Source: Acuticoccus sediminis (GTDB lineage Bacteria > Pseudomonadota > Alphaproteobacteria > Rhizobiales > Amorphaceae). From it: a DNA stretch of 64,000 bases. The notes under the pieces are model-generated. The model ran no database searches and had not been told where the DNA came from. It saw nothing but the letters and a program-made list of their open reading frames with translations. Made by a program: the position numbers and the translations under genes. This document shows positions 29,057 through 37,431 of this stretch, piece after piece; position 1 is the stretch's first letter; the number at the start of each line of letters is the position of its first letter. Where the stretch lies: contig NZ_QHHQ01000007.1 in NCBI RefSeq assembly GCF_003258595.1, positions 1-64,000 on the forward strand, read 5' to 3'.

Positions 29057-29494
29057 ATGAACGCGAAGGCCATCATCGCGGCGCTGGACCTCAAGCCGCA
29101 TCCGGAAGGCGGCTACTACACCGAGACCTACCGCGATGCGCCGGACGGCGGCCGCGGTCATTCGACGGCGATCTACTACCTGCTCGAGGCCGGCGACTGC
29201 TCGGCCTGGCATCGCGTCAACGACGCCGCCGAGGTCTGGCACCACTACGCCGGCGCGCCCCTCGCGCTGACGATCTCGCCGAACGGACATGATGCCACAT
29301 CCTACCGGCTCGGACCCGACATCGCGGCAGGCGAGCGGCCCCAGGTCGTCGTCCCCGCGGGACAGTGGCAGACCGCGGAGTCGCTGGGGGCCTTCACCCT
29401 CGTCGGTTGCACGGTCGCGCCCGGATTCGCCTTTGAAGGCTTTGAGATGGCTCCCCCGGACTGGCGCCCGACGCCACGTCCATCGAGCGGCTGA
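29057..29494 (+). CDS. Cupin domain protein, DUF985 family
   Basis: A 145-residue single-domain cupin. DUF985 proteins start with LKPHPEGGYYTETYR and carry the double-stranded beta-helix metal-site region, here SAWHRVNDAAEVWHHYAG, then LVGCTVAPGFAFEGFEMA. The enzymatic role of the family is not established. Two starts are possible: ATG 29057 (chosen) or TTG 29042, which overlaps the gloB stop as TTGA. Either way translation is probably coupled to gloB. Confidence 0.88.
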   Translation: MNAKAIIAALDLKPHPEGGYYTETYRDAPDGGRGHSTAIYYLLEAGDCSAWHRVNDAAEVWHHYAGAPLALTISPNGHDATSYRLGPDIAAGERPQVVVPAGQWQTAESLGAFTLVGCTVAPGFAFEGFEMAPPDWRPTPRPSSG

Positions 29495-29562
29495 GCATTG
29501 AAAACGCGGCTCCGCGTTCCCACACCTCAGCGGTCCGATCGGTCCCACCCAAGGTAGCCTTC

Positions 29563-30507
29563 ATGACTCTCGCCCTCTCGATCGTCGGTGGGCTCGTCGG
29601 CCTTTTCGTAGGCGGCGAGTTGCTGGTACGCGGTGCCAGCAACGTCGCCATACGCTTCGGCATGTCCCCGCTCGTGGTGGGCGTGGTCATCGTCGGGTTC
29701 GGCACCTCCGCGCCCGAGCTTGTGACCTGCGTGCGGGCCGCTCTCGGCGGCTCGCCCGGCATCGCGGTCGGCAACATCGTCGGCTCCAACATTGCCAATA
29801 TCCTGCTGATCCTCGGGGCCGCGGCGCTGATGCGGCCGTTCGTGACGAGCCGTGCCGCCGTGCTGCGCGACGGGTCGATCGTCATCCTCACCGCCGTCGC
29901 CTTCATGGGCGTCGCGATGACGGGGATGTTCACCCGTGTCTCCGGCCTGGTCTTCGTCGCCGCGCTGATCGCCTACGTCGTCTACATCATCCGCTCCGAC
30001 CGGAAGGAGGCGGCCAAGTCGGACGACGTGCCGGGCGAGATGTCGTCCTCGCTGGGCCTGTCGATCTTCTACGTGCTCCTCGGCCTCGTCGGCGTCATCG
30101 CGGGCGCGGAGTTCCTGGTGTCCGGCTCCGTCGAGCTTGCGCAGCGCTACGGCGTGTCGGAGGAGGTCATCGGACTGACGATGGTCGCCGTCGGCACCTC
30201 GCTGCCGGAGCTCGCGACCTCGGTCGTCGCGGCGCTGCGCAAGCACTCCGAGATCGCGCTCGGCAACGTCCTGGGCTCCAACGTCTACAACGCCATCGGC
30301 ATCACGGGGCTGACGGCGGTGGTCCAGCCCGTGCCGGTCTCGCCCGGCATGCAGGCGTTCGACATCCCGCTGATGGTGGCGATCTCGGTGCTGCTGGTGG
30401 TCGTCGTGGCGACGGGGCAGCGGGTGACGCGCTGGGAGGGCGGCCTGCTGATGGCTCTCTATGGCGGCTACATCGCCTTCCAGGCCACGCACGGCGCCGC
30501 GACCTGA
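29563..30507 (+). CDS. Calcium/sodium antiporter, CaCA family (YrbG-like)
   Basis: Inner-membrane cation exchanger with ten predicted helices in two inverted repeats. Both alpha repeats are visible: FGTSAPELVTCVRA with NIVGSNIANI, and GTSLPELATSVVA with NVLGSNVYNAIG. The Glu in each GTS(A/L)PE motif binds the cation. The 314-residue length is normal for bacterial members. It could exchange Ca2+ for Na+ or H+. It is followed by a set of GC stem-loops and then the convergent phbB gene. Confidence 0.93.
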   Translation: MTLALSIVGGLVGLFVGGELLVRGASNVAIRFGMSPLVVGVVIVGFGTSAPELVTCVRAALGGSPGIAVGNIVGSNIANILLILGAAALMRPFVTSRAAVLRDGSIVILTAVAFMGVAMTGMFTRVSGLVFVAALIAYVVYIIRSDRKEAAKSDDVPGEMSSSLGLSIFYVLLGLVGVIAGAEFLVSGSVELAQRYGVSEEVIGLTMVAVGTSLPELATSVVAALRKHSEIALGNVLGSNVYNAIGITGLTAVVQPVPVSPGMQAFDIPLMVAISVLLVVVVATGQRVTRWEGGLLMALYGGYIAFQATHGAAT

Positions 30508-30528
30508 AGGTCAGAGGCCGGAGAGGCG

Positions 30529-30583
30529 GCCGCCCCTCGGGGCGGCGCCATTCGATGCCGCGGCGCGCCCTGTGGGGCGCGCC
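30529..30583. terminator. Paired stem-loops between convergent exchanger and phbB genes
   Basis: GCCGCCCC/GGGGCGGC (30529-30546) and GGCGCGCCC/GGGCGCGCC (30562-30583, perfect nine-base stem, loop TGTG) lie between the stop codons of two convergent genes. Neither has a U tract, but the placement fits a bidirectional terminator. Confidence 0.5.
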
Positions 30584-30602
30584 TGCCCGTCGCAGGGCGC
30601 CG

Positions 30603-31325
30603 TCAGGTGATGTACTGGCCGCCGTTGATGGTCAGCGTCGCGCCGGTCATGAACGCGGCCTCGTCGGAGGCGAGGTAGACACAGAGCGCGCCGATCTCCT
30701 CGGCCTTGCCTAGGCGGCCCACCGGAATGCCGGAGACGATCCCCTCCAGCACCTTCTCCGGCACCGCGGCGACCATGTCGGTGTCGATGTAGCCGGGCGC
30801 GATGGCGTTCACGGTGATGCCCTTGCGCGCGTTCTCCTGCGCCAGCGCCTTGGTGAAGCCGATGACGCCCGCCTTTGCGGCGGAATAGTTCGCCTGGCCC
30901 ATCTGGCCCTTCTGGCCGTTGATCGACGAGATGTTGATGATGCGGCCGAAATTGCGGTCGCGCATGCCGTTGATGAGCGGACGCGTCACGGCGAACATCG
31001 ACCCGAGATTGGTGTCGACCACCGCCTTCCATTGCTCGTAGGTCATGCGGTGGAAGGTGCCGTCGCGCGTGATCCCGGCGTTGTTGACCAGAACATCGAT
31101 GGGGCCGACGCTCGACTCGATGCCGGCGAGCTTCTCCTCGCACGCGGCCGGGTCGCTGACGTCGAACTTGGCGACGGTGATGCCCGTCTCCTCCTTGAAG
31201 GCGTTGGCCTTCTCGTCGTTGCCGGCGTAATTCGCCACGACGGTATAACCAGCGGCCTTCAGAGCTTTCGAAATGGCTGCGCCAATACCTCGGGTTCCAC
31301 CCGTCACAAGTGCAACGCGTGCCAT
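30603..31325 (-). CDS. phbB: Acetoacetyl-CoA reductase (PHB synthesis)
   Basis: NADPH-dependent reduction of acetoacetyl-CoA to (R)-3-hydroxybutyryl-CoA, the monomer for polyhydroxybutyrate. The 240-residue short-chain dehydrogenase has the cofactor motif G9-GTRGIG and the catalytic S134-Y147-K151 set, and is highly PhaB-like (TGATLTINGGQYIT at the end). The start is ATG 31325, with GGGAGG seven bases upstream. A hydrolase gene sits between it and phbA, and a 105-base A+T-rich gap upstream may hold its own promoter. Confidence 0.95.
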   Translation of the reverse strand: MARVALVTGGTRGIGAAISKALKAAGYTVVANYAGNDEKANAFKEETGITVAKFDVSDPAACEEKLAGIESSVGPIDVLVNNAGITRDGTFHRMTYEQWKAVVDTNLGSMFAVTRPLINGMRDRNFGRIINISSINGQKGQMGQANYSAAKAGVIGFTKALAQENARKGITVNAIAPGYIDTDMVAAVPEKVLEGIVSGIPVGRLGKAEEIGALCVYLASDEAAFMTGATLTINGGQYIT

Positions 31326-31381
31326 AATTCCTCCCATGAGTCGTCCGCTGCGCGGATCTGTTTGTCCCAGATTCATGACCG

Positions 31382-31401
31382 TTGACAATGAGGTGCGTCA
31401 A
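31382..31401 (-). promoter_or_regulatory. Inverted repeat and candidate phbB promoter element
   Basis: TTGAC (31382-31386) and GTCAA (31397-31401) form an inverted repeat with a ten-base spacer in the A+T-rich gap before phbB. On the minus strand, TTGACG (31401-31396) could also serve as a -35 box. The match is weak evidence on its own. Confidence 0.25.
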
Positions 31402-31430
31402 TTGCCTCGGCGAATGAAAAAGAAAATCGC

Positions 31431-32258
31431 TTACGTACTGATCGAATTAAAAAACCTTAGCGTGTTTGCTGCGACCGCGTCGGTCGTCTCAAGCTGCGGC
31501 AAGTGTCCGGCGCCGTCGAGGCGGACGAATTCGGCAGTCGGAACAAGATCATGGAGCGCCTCGCCGCGCGCCAGCGGGATCCACGGATCGTCGACGCCCC
31601 AGAAGATTGCCGTGGGGCAGCGGATGGTGCCGAAGAGCGGCTCAACCTCTGCGGTATATCGCTCGTCGGCCTGGGCGAACTGACGGTAGAAGCTCGTGCG
31701 CCCCGCCTCGGTGAGCCAGGGGCCGGCAAGCGCGTCGAGATCGGCCTGCGGCAGCGGGTTCACCAGCGCGCCGGCGATGTAGGCGCGCACCACCGCCTCG
31801 TGGATGTGCGGTGGCAGGCCGGTGAAGGCCTCCACGTGGCGGCCGACATGGTCGAAGAAGGCCGAGCCCCACGGGCGCATCGCGACGACGTTCATGAGGA
31901 TGTAGCCGGCGTAGTCGCGACCGTGCAGCAGGTGGGCGCGCAGGGTGGCGGCACCGCCGAAGTCGTGCGCGAGGACGAGCGGGCGGTCGAGGCCCCAGTG
32001 GTCCAGCATGTCCGCGAAGACCTCGCCCTGGACGTCGAGCGAGGTGGCCTGCTCCGCGTCCATCCCGGAGCGGCCGAAGCCGGGCATGTCGTAGTAGTGA
32101 AGGCGGAAGTGGGGCTCCAGCAGCGGGATCAGCCGGTGCCAGGAGAAGGACGACCAGGGCCAGCCGTGCGCGAGCACGAGGTCCGGTCCGTCGCCGCTGT
32201 GACCCGCCGCGACGGCGCCTGCGCGCGTCGCGACGGTTTCGTCGAGTGTCCAGCTCAT
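31431..32258 (-). CDS. Alpha/beta hydrolase with Asp nucleophile, between phbA and phbB
   Basis: A 275-residue alpha/beta hydrolase with HGWP oxyanion region (LAHGWPWSSFSWHRL), nucleophile elbow H-D-F-G-G where Asp replaces Ser, and GAGHLPQLE holding the catalytic His. An Asp nucleophile is typical of haloalkane/haloacetate dehalogenases and epoxide hydrolases, not of PHB depolymerases, which use Ser. The substrate is unknown. The start is ATG with GGAG upstream. It is 35 bases after phbA and 105 before phbB on the same strand, so it interrupts the usual phaAB pair. Confidence 0.88.
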   Translation of the reverse strand: MSWTLDETVATRAGAVAAGHSGDGPDLVLAHGWPWSSFSWHRLIPLLEPHFRLHYYDMPGFGRSGMDAEQATSLDVQGEVFADMLDHWGLDRPLVLAHDFGGAATLRAHLLHGRDYAGYILMNVVAMRPWGSAFFDHVGRHVEAFTGLPPHIHEAVVRAYIAGALVNPLPQADLDALAGPWLTEAGRTSFYRQFAQADERYTAEVEPLFGTIRCPTAIFWGVDDPWIPLARGEALHDLVPTAEFVRLDGAGHLPQLETTDAVAANTLRFFNSIST

Positions 32259-32293
32259 CGGGGCTCCGTGATGGGGCCGCCGGGCGGCCCTCG

Positions 32294-33475
32294 TTAGTTG
32301 AGGCTCTCCACGCACAGGGCGACGCCCATGCCGCCGCCGATGCACAGCGTAGCAAGACCCTTGGACGCGCCGCGACGCTTCATTTCGAACAGCAGCGTGG
32401 TCAGGACACGGTTGCCCGAGGCGCCGATCGGATGGCCGATGGCGATCGCGCCGCCGTTGACGTTCACGATCTCGTCCGACCAGCCCATGTCCTTGTTCAC
32501 GGCGCAGGCCTGCGCGGCGAAGGCCTCGTTGGCCTCCACGAGGTCGAGGTCGCCGACCGACCAGCCGGCCTTCTCCAGCGCCTTCTTCGACGCCGGGATC
32601 GGGCCGCTGCCCATCACCTTCGGGTCGACGCCGGCGGTCGCCCAGGAGGCGATGCGCACCAGCGGGGTGATGCCGCGCTTGGCCGCGTTGGACTCGCTCA
32701 TCAGCACCATCGCCGAGGCGCCGTCGTTGATGCCCGACGCGTTGCCGGCGGTGACGGTGCCGTCCTTCTCGAAGGCCGGGCGCAGCTTGGCGACGCTGTC
32801 GAGGGTGGCGCCGTGGCGGATGTACTCGTCGGCGTCGACGACGGTGTCGCCCTTGCGGCCCTTCACGGTGACGGGGATGATCTCGTCCTTGAACCTGCCG
32901 GCCTTCTGTGCGGCCTCGGCCTTGTTCTGCGAGGCGACGGCGAAGGCGTCCTGCTGCTCACGGGTGATCTGCCACTCGCGCGCGACGTTCTCGGCGGTGC
33001 CGCCCATGTGGTAACCGTTGAAGACGTCCCAGAGGCCGTCCTTGATCATCGTGTCGATGAAGGAGACGTCGCCCATCTTGTGGCCGGCGCGCAGGTGCGC
33101 GGCATGCGGCGAGAGAGACATGTTCTCCTGGCCGCCGGCGACGATGATGTCGGCGTCGCCGGTGAGGATCTGCTGCATGCCGAGGCAGACCGAGCGCAGG
33201 CCGGAGCCGCACACCTGGTTCAGGAGCCACGCGGTCTTCTCTTTCGGGACGCCGGCGGCCATCGCGGCCTGCCGCGCCGGGTTCATGCCACAACCGGCGG
33301 TGAGAACCTGACCGAGGATCACCTCGTCCACCTCGTCCGGAGACACGCCGGCCCGCTCGAGTGCGCCGCCGATGGCGGTGGCGCCCAGCGTGGCGGCAGG
33401 AACGGTGGCGAACGACCCGTTGAACGCGCCCACGGGTGTCCGGGCTGCGCTGGCGATCACGACGCTTTCGGCCAT
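32294..33475 (-). CDS. phbA: Acetyl-CoA acetyltransferase (beta-ketothiolase)
   Basis: Condenses two acetyl-CoA into acetoacetyl-CoA, the first step of PHB synthesis. The 393-residue thiolase has nucleophilic C89 (NQVCGSG), H348 (IGHPIGASG) and C378 (LCIGGGMG), the same numbering as the well-studied Zoogloea enzyme. The ATG is preceded by GAGGAGAC. It is divergent from phaR, with 260 bases between. The PHB synthase gene is not in this window. Confidence 0.96.
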   Translation of the reverse strand: MAESVVIASAARTPVGAFNGSFATVPAATLGATAIGGALERAGVSPDEVDEVILGQVLTAGCGMNPARQAAMAAGVPKEKTAWLLNQVCGSGLRSVCLGMQQILTGDADIIVAGGQENMSLSPHAAHLRAGHKMGDVSFIDTMIKDGLWDVFNGYHMGGTAENVAREWQITREQQDAFAVASQNKAEAAQKAGRFKDEIIPVTVKGRKGDTVVDADEYIRHGATLDSVAKLRPAFEKDGTVTAGNASGINDGASAMVLMSESNAAKRGITPLVRIASWATAGVDPKVMGSGPIPASKKALEKAGWSVGDLDLVEANEAFAAQACAVNKDMGWSDEIVNVNGGAIAIGHPIGASGNRVLTTLLFEMKRRGASKGLATLCIGGGMGVALCVESLN

Positions 33476-33532
33476 GTGAGTCTCCTCTTCCTCGGCCGCG
33501 CGATGTCCGCGGCGGCCGCTCTTATTGAATTG

Positions 33533-33554
33533 TGCGGGAACTCAAGAACCCGCA
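33533..33554. promoter_or_regulatory. Inverted repeat in the phbA-phaR divergent region
   Basis: TGCGGG (33533-33538) and CCCGCA (33549-33554) form an inverted repeat with a ten-base spacer, 58 bases before phbA. PhaR proteins are known to autoregulate and to bind GC-flanked TGC/GCA repeats near phasin and pha genes, so this is a candidate operator. The assignment is inference. Confidence 0.3.
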
Positions 33555-33735
33555 TTCGGATGCTGTCAACCAATGCCCCGGATTGGGGCGAGTTCGCAAT
33601 CGCAGCAATCCCTCTGGTGCAGCGCCGCGTTTACCCTTAAGTTGCTCGGGATCAACGAATATGCGGGGGTTTGCCACCCACAGTCGCGTGGGGCACGGCT
33701 GACGCCACATGTACCCCTTCTTCCACGAGGTAAAG

Positions 33736-34497
33736 ATGACAATCGAAAAGCCTTCGACGGTCATCAAGAAGTACGCCAACCGGCGCCTGTATCACACCGG
33801 GTCAAGCGCGTACGTCACGCTGGACGACCTGGCCGACATGGTGCGGTCCGGCGAGGATTTCGTCGTACAGGACGCCAAGACGGGGGAGGACATCACCCGG
33901 GGCGTGCTGGGCCAGATCATTTTCGACGCCGAGAGCAAGGGGGGCGGTTTGCTGCCAATTGCATTTTTGCGCCAACTGATCACCTTCTACGACGGTCGCA
34001 TGCAGACCATCGTGCCGACCTATCTGGAGCATTCCCTCGCGTCGTTCGCGCGCGAGCAGGAGAAGCTGCGGCAGCAGTGGAGCGACGCGGTGGGCGAAAA
34101 GGCCTTCTCCGTCGTCGAGGATCAGGTGCGGCGCAACATGGACATGTTCCAGCGCTCGATGCGCATGTTCATGCCCTTCGCGACCGAGGCACCGCAGGCC
34201 GCGCCGCCGACTCAGCCTCAGCCGCCGGCCGAGAACCTGGCCGAGAGCGTCGCCGCCCTCCGGTCCGAGCTCGCCACGCTCCAGGCGCGGATGGAGGCGC
34301 TCACCTCGGCCGAGCCCAAGCCTACCGCCACGAAGCCTGCCGCCGCCAAGCCGGCCGACGGGGACGGTGCCGAGCCGGCCCGGAAGGCCGATCCCGTCCA
34401 GGCCTATTCCGAGCACGCCTACACCGAGCAGATGGACGCCGAGGAGGAGCTGGAGACGGCCGATCCGAAGCCGGCGGAAGCCAAGTCCACCGACTGA
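33736..34497 (+). CDS. phaR: Polyhydroxyalkanoate synthesis repressor PhaR
   Basis: DNA-binding protein that represses phasin and its own gene and is released by binding PHB granules. The 253-residue protein has the N-terminal PHB_acc_N domain (IKKYANRRLYHTGSSAYVTL, about 9-70) followed by the PHB accumulation domain (about 75-150), then a Pro/Ala/Glu-rich disordered tail. The start is ATG 33736, with GAGG five bases upstream. It is divergent from phbA, as in many Alphaproteobacteria. Confidence 0.95.
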   Translation: MTIEKPSTVIKKYANRRLYHTGSSAYVTLDDLADMVRSGEDFVVQDAKTGEDITRGVLGQIIFDAESKGGGLLPIAFLRQLITFYDGRMQTIVPTYLEHSLASFAREQEKLRQQWSDAVGEKAFSVVEDQVRRNMDMFQRSMRMFMPFATEAPQAAPPTQPQPPAENLAESVAALRSELATLQARMEALTSAEPKPTATKPAAAKPADGDGAEPARKADPVQAYSEHAYTEQMDAEEELETADPKPAEAKSTD

Positions 34498-34508
34498 GCC
34501 GTCGTGAA

Positions 34509-34526
34509 GGAGGGGGCCCGCCCTCC
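34509..34526 (+). terminator. Short stem-loop after phaR
   Basis: GGAGGG and CCCTCC pair across a six-base loop eleven bases after the phaR stop. There is no U tract, so it is only a possible terminator. Confidence 0.3.
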
Positions 34527-34656
34527 GCTCCTGCGTGTCCGTTCCTACCCCCCGGACCGCCTTCGCCCGCCCCTTGATGGGCCGACTCGGGGGGAGTCCG
34601 ATCGGGGAGGGTTCCGCCGGGTCCACGTAGCGGGCCGCTGCCTGTCGGCACATACG

Positions 34657-34697
34657 AAAAGCGCCGCCGGCCGGGGTGCTCTCCGGCCATGCGGCGC
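34657..34697 (-). terminator. Intrinsic terminator of the small membrane protein gene
   Basis: Read on the minus strand, GCGCCGC pairs with GCGGCGC and CCGGCC with GGCCGG around an eight-base loop with small bulges, followed by TTTTCG. It lies 44 bases after the stop of the minus-strand gene at 34741. Confidence 0.65.
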
Positions 34698-34740
34698 CGT
34701 TCGGCCCCGAGAGGGGCCGTTCGATCGGGCGGGTGGGTCG

Positions 34741-35178
34741 TCAGTCCGGGACGGCCTCGACCTTGCTGTGCGAGGCGACCAGCGAGACGGACACGGTCGA
34801 CAGCGTGTCGACGAGCGCGACCATCGTCAGCAGGAAGAAGGTCGACGTTCCGGCAAATTCCACCGACAGGAACATGATGATGTACACGCAAAGGACGAGC
34901 ACCATCACCATGTTGCCGAGCACGGTCATGCGGCTCTTGCTCGCCGTGCGCAGGATGCTGAACAGCAGCAGCACGATGGCGAACGCCACCAGGAGGTCGC
35001 TGTAGCTCAGCGTCCACTCCTGGCCTGAGACCAGCGTAACGTCGACGACGGTGTTGCTCCAGAACGGGATGACGTTCGGATCCCCTGCGTTCGGCGCCAC
35101 AAGCGGCTCCTGATACAGGAACAATCCCGCAAAAACGTAGAGCAGTAGCGGAATGAGAGTGAACGGGAAGAGGCCCAT
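34741..35178 (-). CDS. Four-helix membrane protein, unknown function
   Basis: 145 residues with predicted helices near 3-22, 60-80, 87-107 and 110-133. The first two are separated by a polar loop (PNAGDPNVIPFWSNTVVDVTLVSGQEW). I do not recognise a family name. The start is ATG with AAGG upstream and there is a good terminator, so the gene is well supported. Just upstream lies a striking nested inverted repeat (35193-35235) that may control it. It is on the same strand as rpmF and mtgA but is probably a separate unit. Confidence 0.75.
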   Translation of the reverse strand: MGLFPFTLIPLLLYVFAGLFLYQEPLVAPNAGDPNVIPFWSNTVVDVTLVSGQEWTLSYSDLLVAFAIVLLLFSILRTASKSRMTVLGNMVMVLVLCVYIIMFLSVEFAGTSTFFLLTMVALVDTLSTVSVSLVASHSKVEAVPD

Positions 35179-35192
35179 TGGAACTGCCTTGC

Positions 35193-35235
35193 GATCATTT
35201 CATACGCTCGTTTGGTCGAGCGTTACCGAATGATC
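35193..35235. promoter_or_regulatory. Nested inverted repeat upstream of the four-helix membrane protein gene
   Basis: GATCATT (35193-35199) and AATGATC (35229-35235) enclose CGCTCG (35205-35210) and CGAGCG (35217-35222) around a TTTGGT centre. The whole element is nearly symmetrical and 15 bases from the start codon of the minus-strand gene. It looks like a repressor operator or a leader hairpin; it might also end rpmF transcripts. Confidence 0.45.
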
Positions 35236-35316
35236 AAGCCTTGCAAGGCGCGATCGGTTCCATGAACCGGCCGATGTGATCACGCCGGCCGGCGTCCTCC
35301 CCCGATCGAGGGCCGC

Positions 35317-35502
35317 TTAGTCGTCGCTCTTCTGCACCAGGATCTGGCGGCCCCGGTAGCGGCCGGTCTTCAGATCGATGTGGTGCGGCCGACGCAGCTC
35401 GCCCGAGTCCTTGTCCTCGATATAGGACGGCGCCTTCAGGGCGTCGGCAGAGCGGCGGAAGCCACGCTTCATGCGGGTGGTCTTGCGCTTCGGCACAGCC
35501 AT
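35317..35502 (-). CDS. rpmF: 50S ribosomal protein L32
   Basis: Large-subunit ribosomal protein, 61 residues, beginning [22 protein letters not shown], with the basic N-terminus and the [16 protein letters not shown] segment typical of alphaproteobacterial L32. No zinc cysteines are present, as in the Cys-free form common in this class. It follows mtgA on the same strand after 115 bases, the order found in many Hyphomicrobiales. Confidence 0.97.
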   Translation of the reverse strand: MAVPKRKTTRMKRGFRRSADALKAPSYIEDKDSGELRRPHHIDLKTGRYRGRQILVQKSDD

Positions 35503-35617
35503 GGTCGAAACTCCATAAACCGCGCCTTCGCCGCGCGGAACGTCTCAAGAATGTCGGGAGGCGGGTAAACCGCCGGAAGCGGAGCCAATACAGGCTCGCG
35601 CGCGCGGACGCAACCGC

Positions 35618-36298
35618 TCACGAGCGAAAGGGCGCGGAGAGACATGTAAAGACCCACGGCGCGCGGTCAAGCTCTCTTTCGACATGAGCGATCACCGCGC
35701 GCTGTCTTCTCGACGGACGCGCGGCCTTCCGGGCTGACGGAGCGGGCAGGACGGTCGCCAGCGCCAGCGCCTGCTCGCGCGTGAGGTCGCCGGCGCTCCT
35801 GTCGAACGCCTGCTGCGCCGCCGCCTCCACCCCGTAGGCCGAACCGCTGAACTGCGCCGTGTTGAGGTAGATCTCGAGGATCCGCTTCTTCGACAGGACG
35901 AGGTCCATCCAGAGCGCCAGCGGCACCTCGACCGCCTTGCGCAGATAGCTCCGCTCCGGCCACAGGAAGAGGTTCTTGACCACCTGCATGGTGATCGTGC
36001 TCGCCCCGCGCGGCGCCTCGCCGGACATCGCCTCCTCGACGACGAGGCGCATCTGCCGGAGGTCGAGCCCCCAGTGCAGGCAGAAGCGCGCGTCCTCCGC
36101 CATGATCACGCCGCGCACGAGGTCCGGCGACATCTCGTCGAGCGGGATCCACTCCTGGTGGACGGTGTCTCCCGCGTCCTGACGACGCATGATCGCGAGG
36201 GAGGGCGGGTCCATGTAGGCGTAGACCACCGTCAGGACCAACGGGATCATCACCACGGTCGCCACCGCGGCGCCGAGCGCCTTCAGAATGGCTCCCAT
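35618..36298 (-). CDS. mtgA: Monofunctional biosynthetic peptidoglycan transglycosylase
   Basis: GT51 glycosyltransferase that polymerises lipid II into glycan strands without transpeptidase activity. The 226-residue protein has an N-terminal membrane anchor (about 8-28), then the GT51 signature with catalytic E68 in AEDARFCLHWG, GASTITMQVVKNLFL and KKRILEIYLNTAQF. The start is ATG 36298, with AGAGGAGACC upstream. It is divergent from the polyprenyl synthase gene, with 95 bases between, and upstream of rpmF. Confidence 0.95.
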   Translation of the reverse strand: MGAILKALGAAVATVVMIPLVLTVVYAYMDPPSLAIMRRQDAGDTVHQEWIPLDEMSPDLVRGVIMAEDARFCLHWGLDLRQMRLVVEEAMSGEAPRGASTITMQVVKNLFLWPERSYLRKAVEVPLALWMDLVLSKKRILEIYLNTAQFSGSAYGVEAAAQQAFDRSAGDLTREQALALATVLPAPSARKAARPSRRQRAVIAHVERELDRAPWVFTCLSAPFRS

Positions 36299-36393
36299 GC
36301 GGTCTCCTCTCGTCGGTCCATATCCAGCGTCACGAACTGGCGAGCGCCTCGGCAGTTCCCTATCATGCAAGTCCGACGATGAGGGAGGAACGA

Positions 36394-37266
36394 ATGGATT
36401 TCGCCGCACGGCTGGCCGCGGCTGCCGAGGCGACGAACCGGGTCATGGATCAGGCCTTGCAGCCATCCCCCGCCGTCCCGGACCGTCTTCTGAATGCGAC
36501 CCGCTATGCGACCCTCGCCGGTGGCAAGCGCTTCCGACCCTTCCTCGTGATCGAATCCGCCGCGCTGTTCGACGCCCCGGCCGATGCTGCCGCCGCCGTT
36601 GCCGCCGCCTTCGAGTGCCTCCATTCCTACAGCCTCGTCCATGACGACCTGCCGGCCATGGACGACGATGACCTAAGGCGCGGTCAGCCGACCGTCCACA
36701 AGGCGTACGACGAGGCGACGGCGATCCTGGTCGGCGACGGCCTCCAGGCGCTGGCGTTCGAGCTGATCACCGGCGACCCGGTCCCGTCCGACGTCGCGGG
36801 CCCGCTCGCCCACCTCCTGGCGCGCGCGTCCGGCAACGCGGGGATGGTCGGCGGGCAGTACCGCGACCTCAACGCCATCGGCCTCGACGCGGAGGGGATC
36901 CGGCTGATGCAGGCGATGAAGACGGGCAGGCTGATCGCCGGTGCGTGCGAGGCGGGCGCGGTGCTGGGCCGGGCCGACGCCGGGGCGCGCGCCGCCCTGG
37001 TGCGGTACGGTGATCTGCTGGGCGAGGCTTTCCAGCTCGCCGACGACCTCCTCGACGTCGAGGGCACCGCCGAGGAGACCGGCAAGCGCGTCGGCAAGGA
37101 CGCCGGGGCGGACAAGGCGACGCTCGTCGGCCTCATCGGTCCGGCCGCGGCGCGCGCCCGCCTCGCCGAGATCGTCGCCGCCGCGGCCGACACGCTGGCT
37201 CCCTTCGGCGACCGCGCGTCGGTCCTGAGGGAGGCGAGCCGCTTCGTCGCCGACCGCCGCTCCTAG
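36394..37266 (+). CDS. ispA: Polyprenyl synthetase, probable farnesyl diphosphate synthase
   Basis: Chain-elongating prenyltransferase that condenses isopentenyl diphosphate with allylic diphosphates in isoprenoid synthesis. The 290-residue protein has the first Asp-rich motif DDLPAMDDDD (FARM, with the two-residue insertion typical of bacterial short-chain FPP synthases) and the second in LADDLLDVEG, plus GGKRFRPFLV. The start is ATG 36394, with GGGAGG six bases upstream. Geranylgeranyl synthase specificity cannot be excluded by sequence reading. Confidence 0.9.
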   Translation: MDFAARLAAAAEATNRVMDQALQPSPAVPDRLLNATRYATLAGGKRFRPFLVIESAALFDAPADAAAAVAAAFECLHSYSLVHDDLPAMDDDDLRRGQPTVHKAYDEATAILVGDGLQALAFELITGDPVPSDVAGPLAHLLARASGNAGMVGGQYRDLNAIGLDAEGIRLMQAMKTGRLIAGACEAGAVLGRADAGARAALVRYGDLLGEAFQLADDLLDVEGTAEETGKRVGKDAGADKATLVGLIGPAAARARLAEIVAAAADTLAPFGDRASVLREASRFVADRRS

Positions 37267-37431
37267 CGCGGCGCGTCGCGGGCGGCCCGCAGGCATTTCC
37301 GAGGGTTTCCGGGGGTGGGGCCGGCGCCGGTCGGGGCGGCCGCCAACCTGACGTGGAGGTGAACGGCCGGCTCAGCACCGCTTCAGCCGCCGCCTGCGAA
37401 TGTCCTCCCATCAGCAATGGAGGACCTGACC

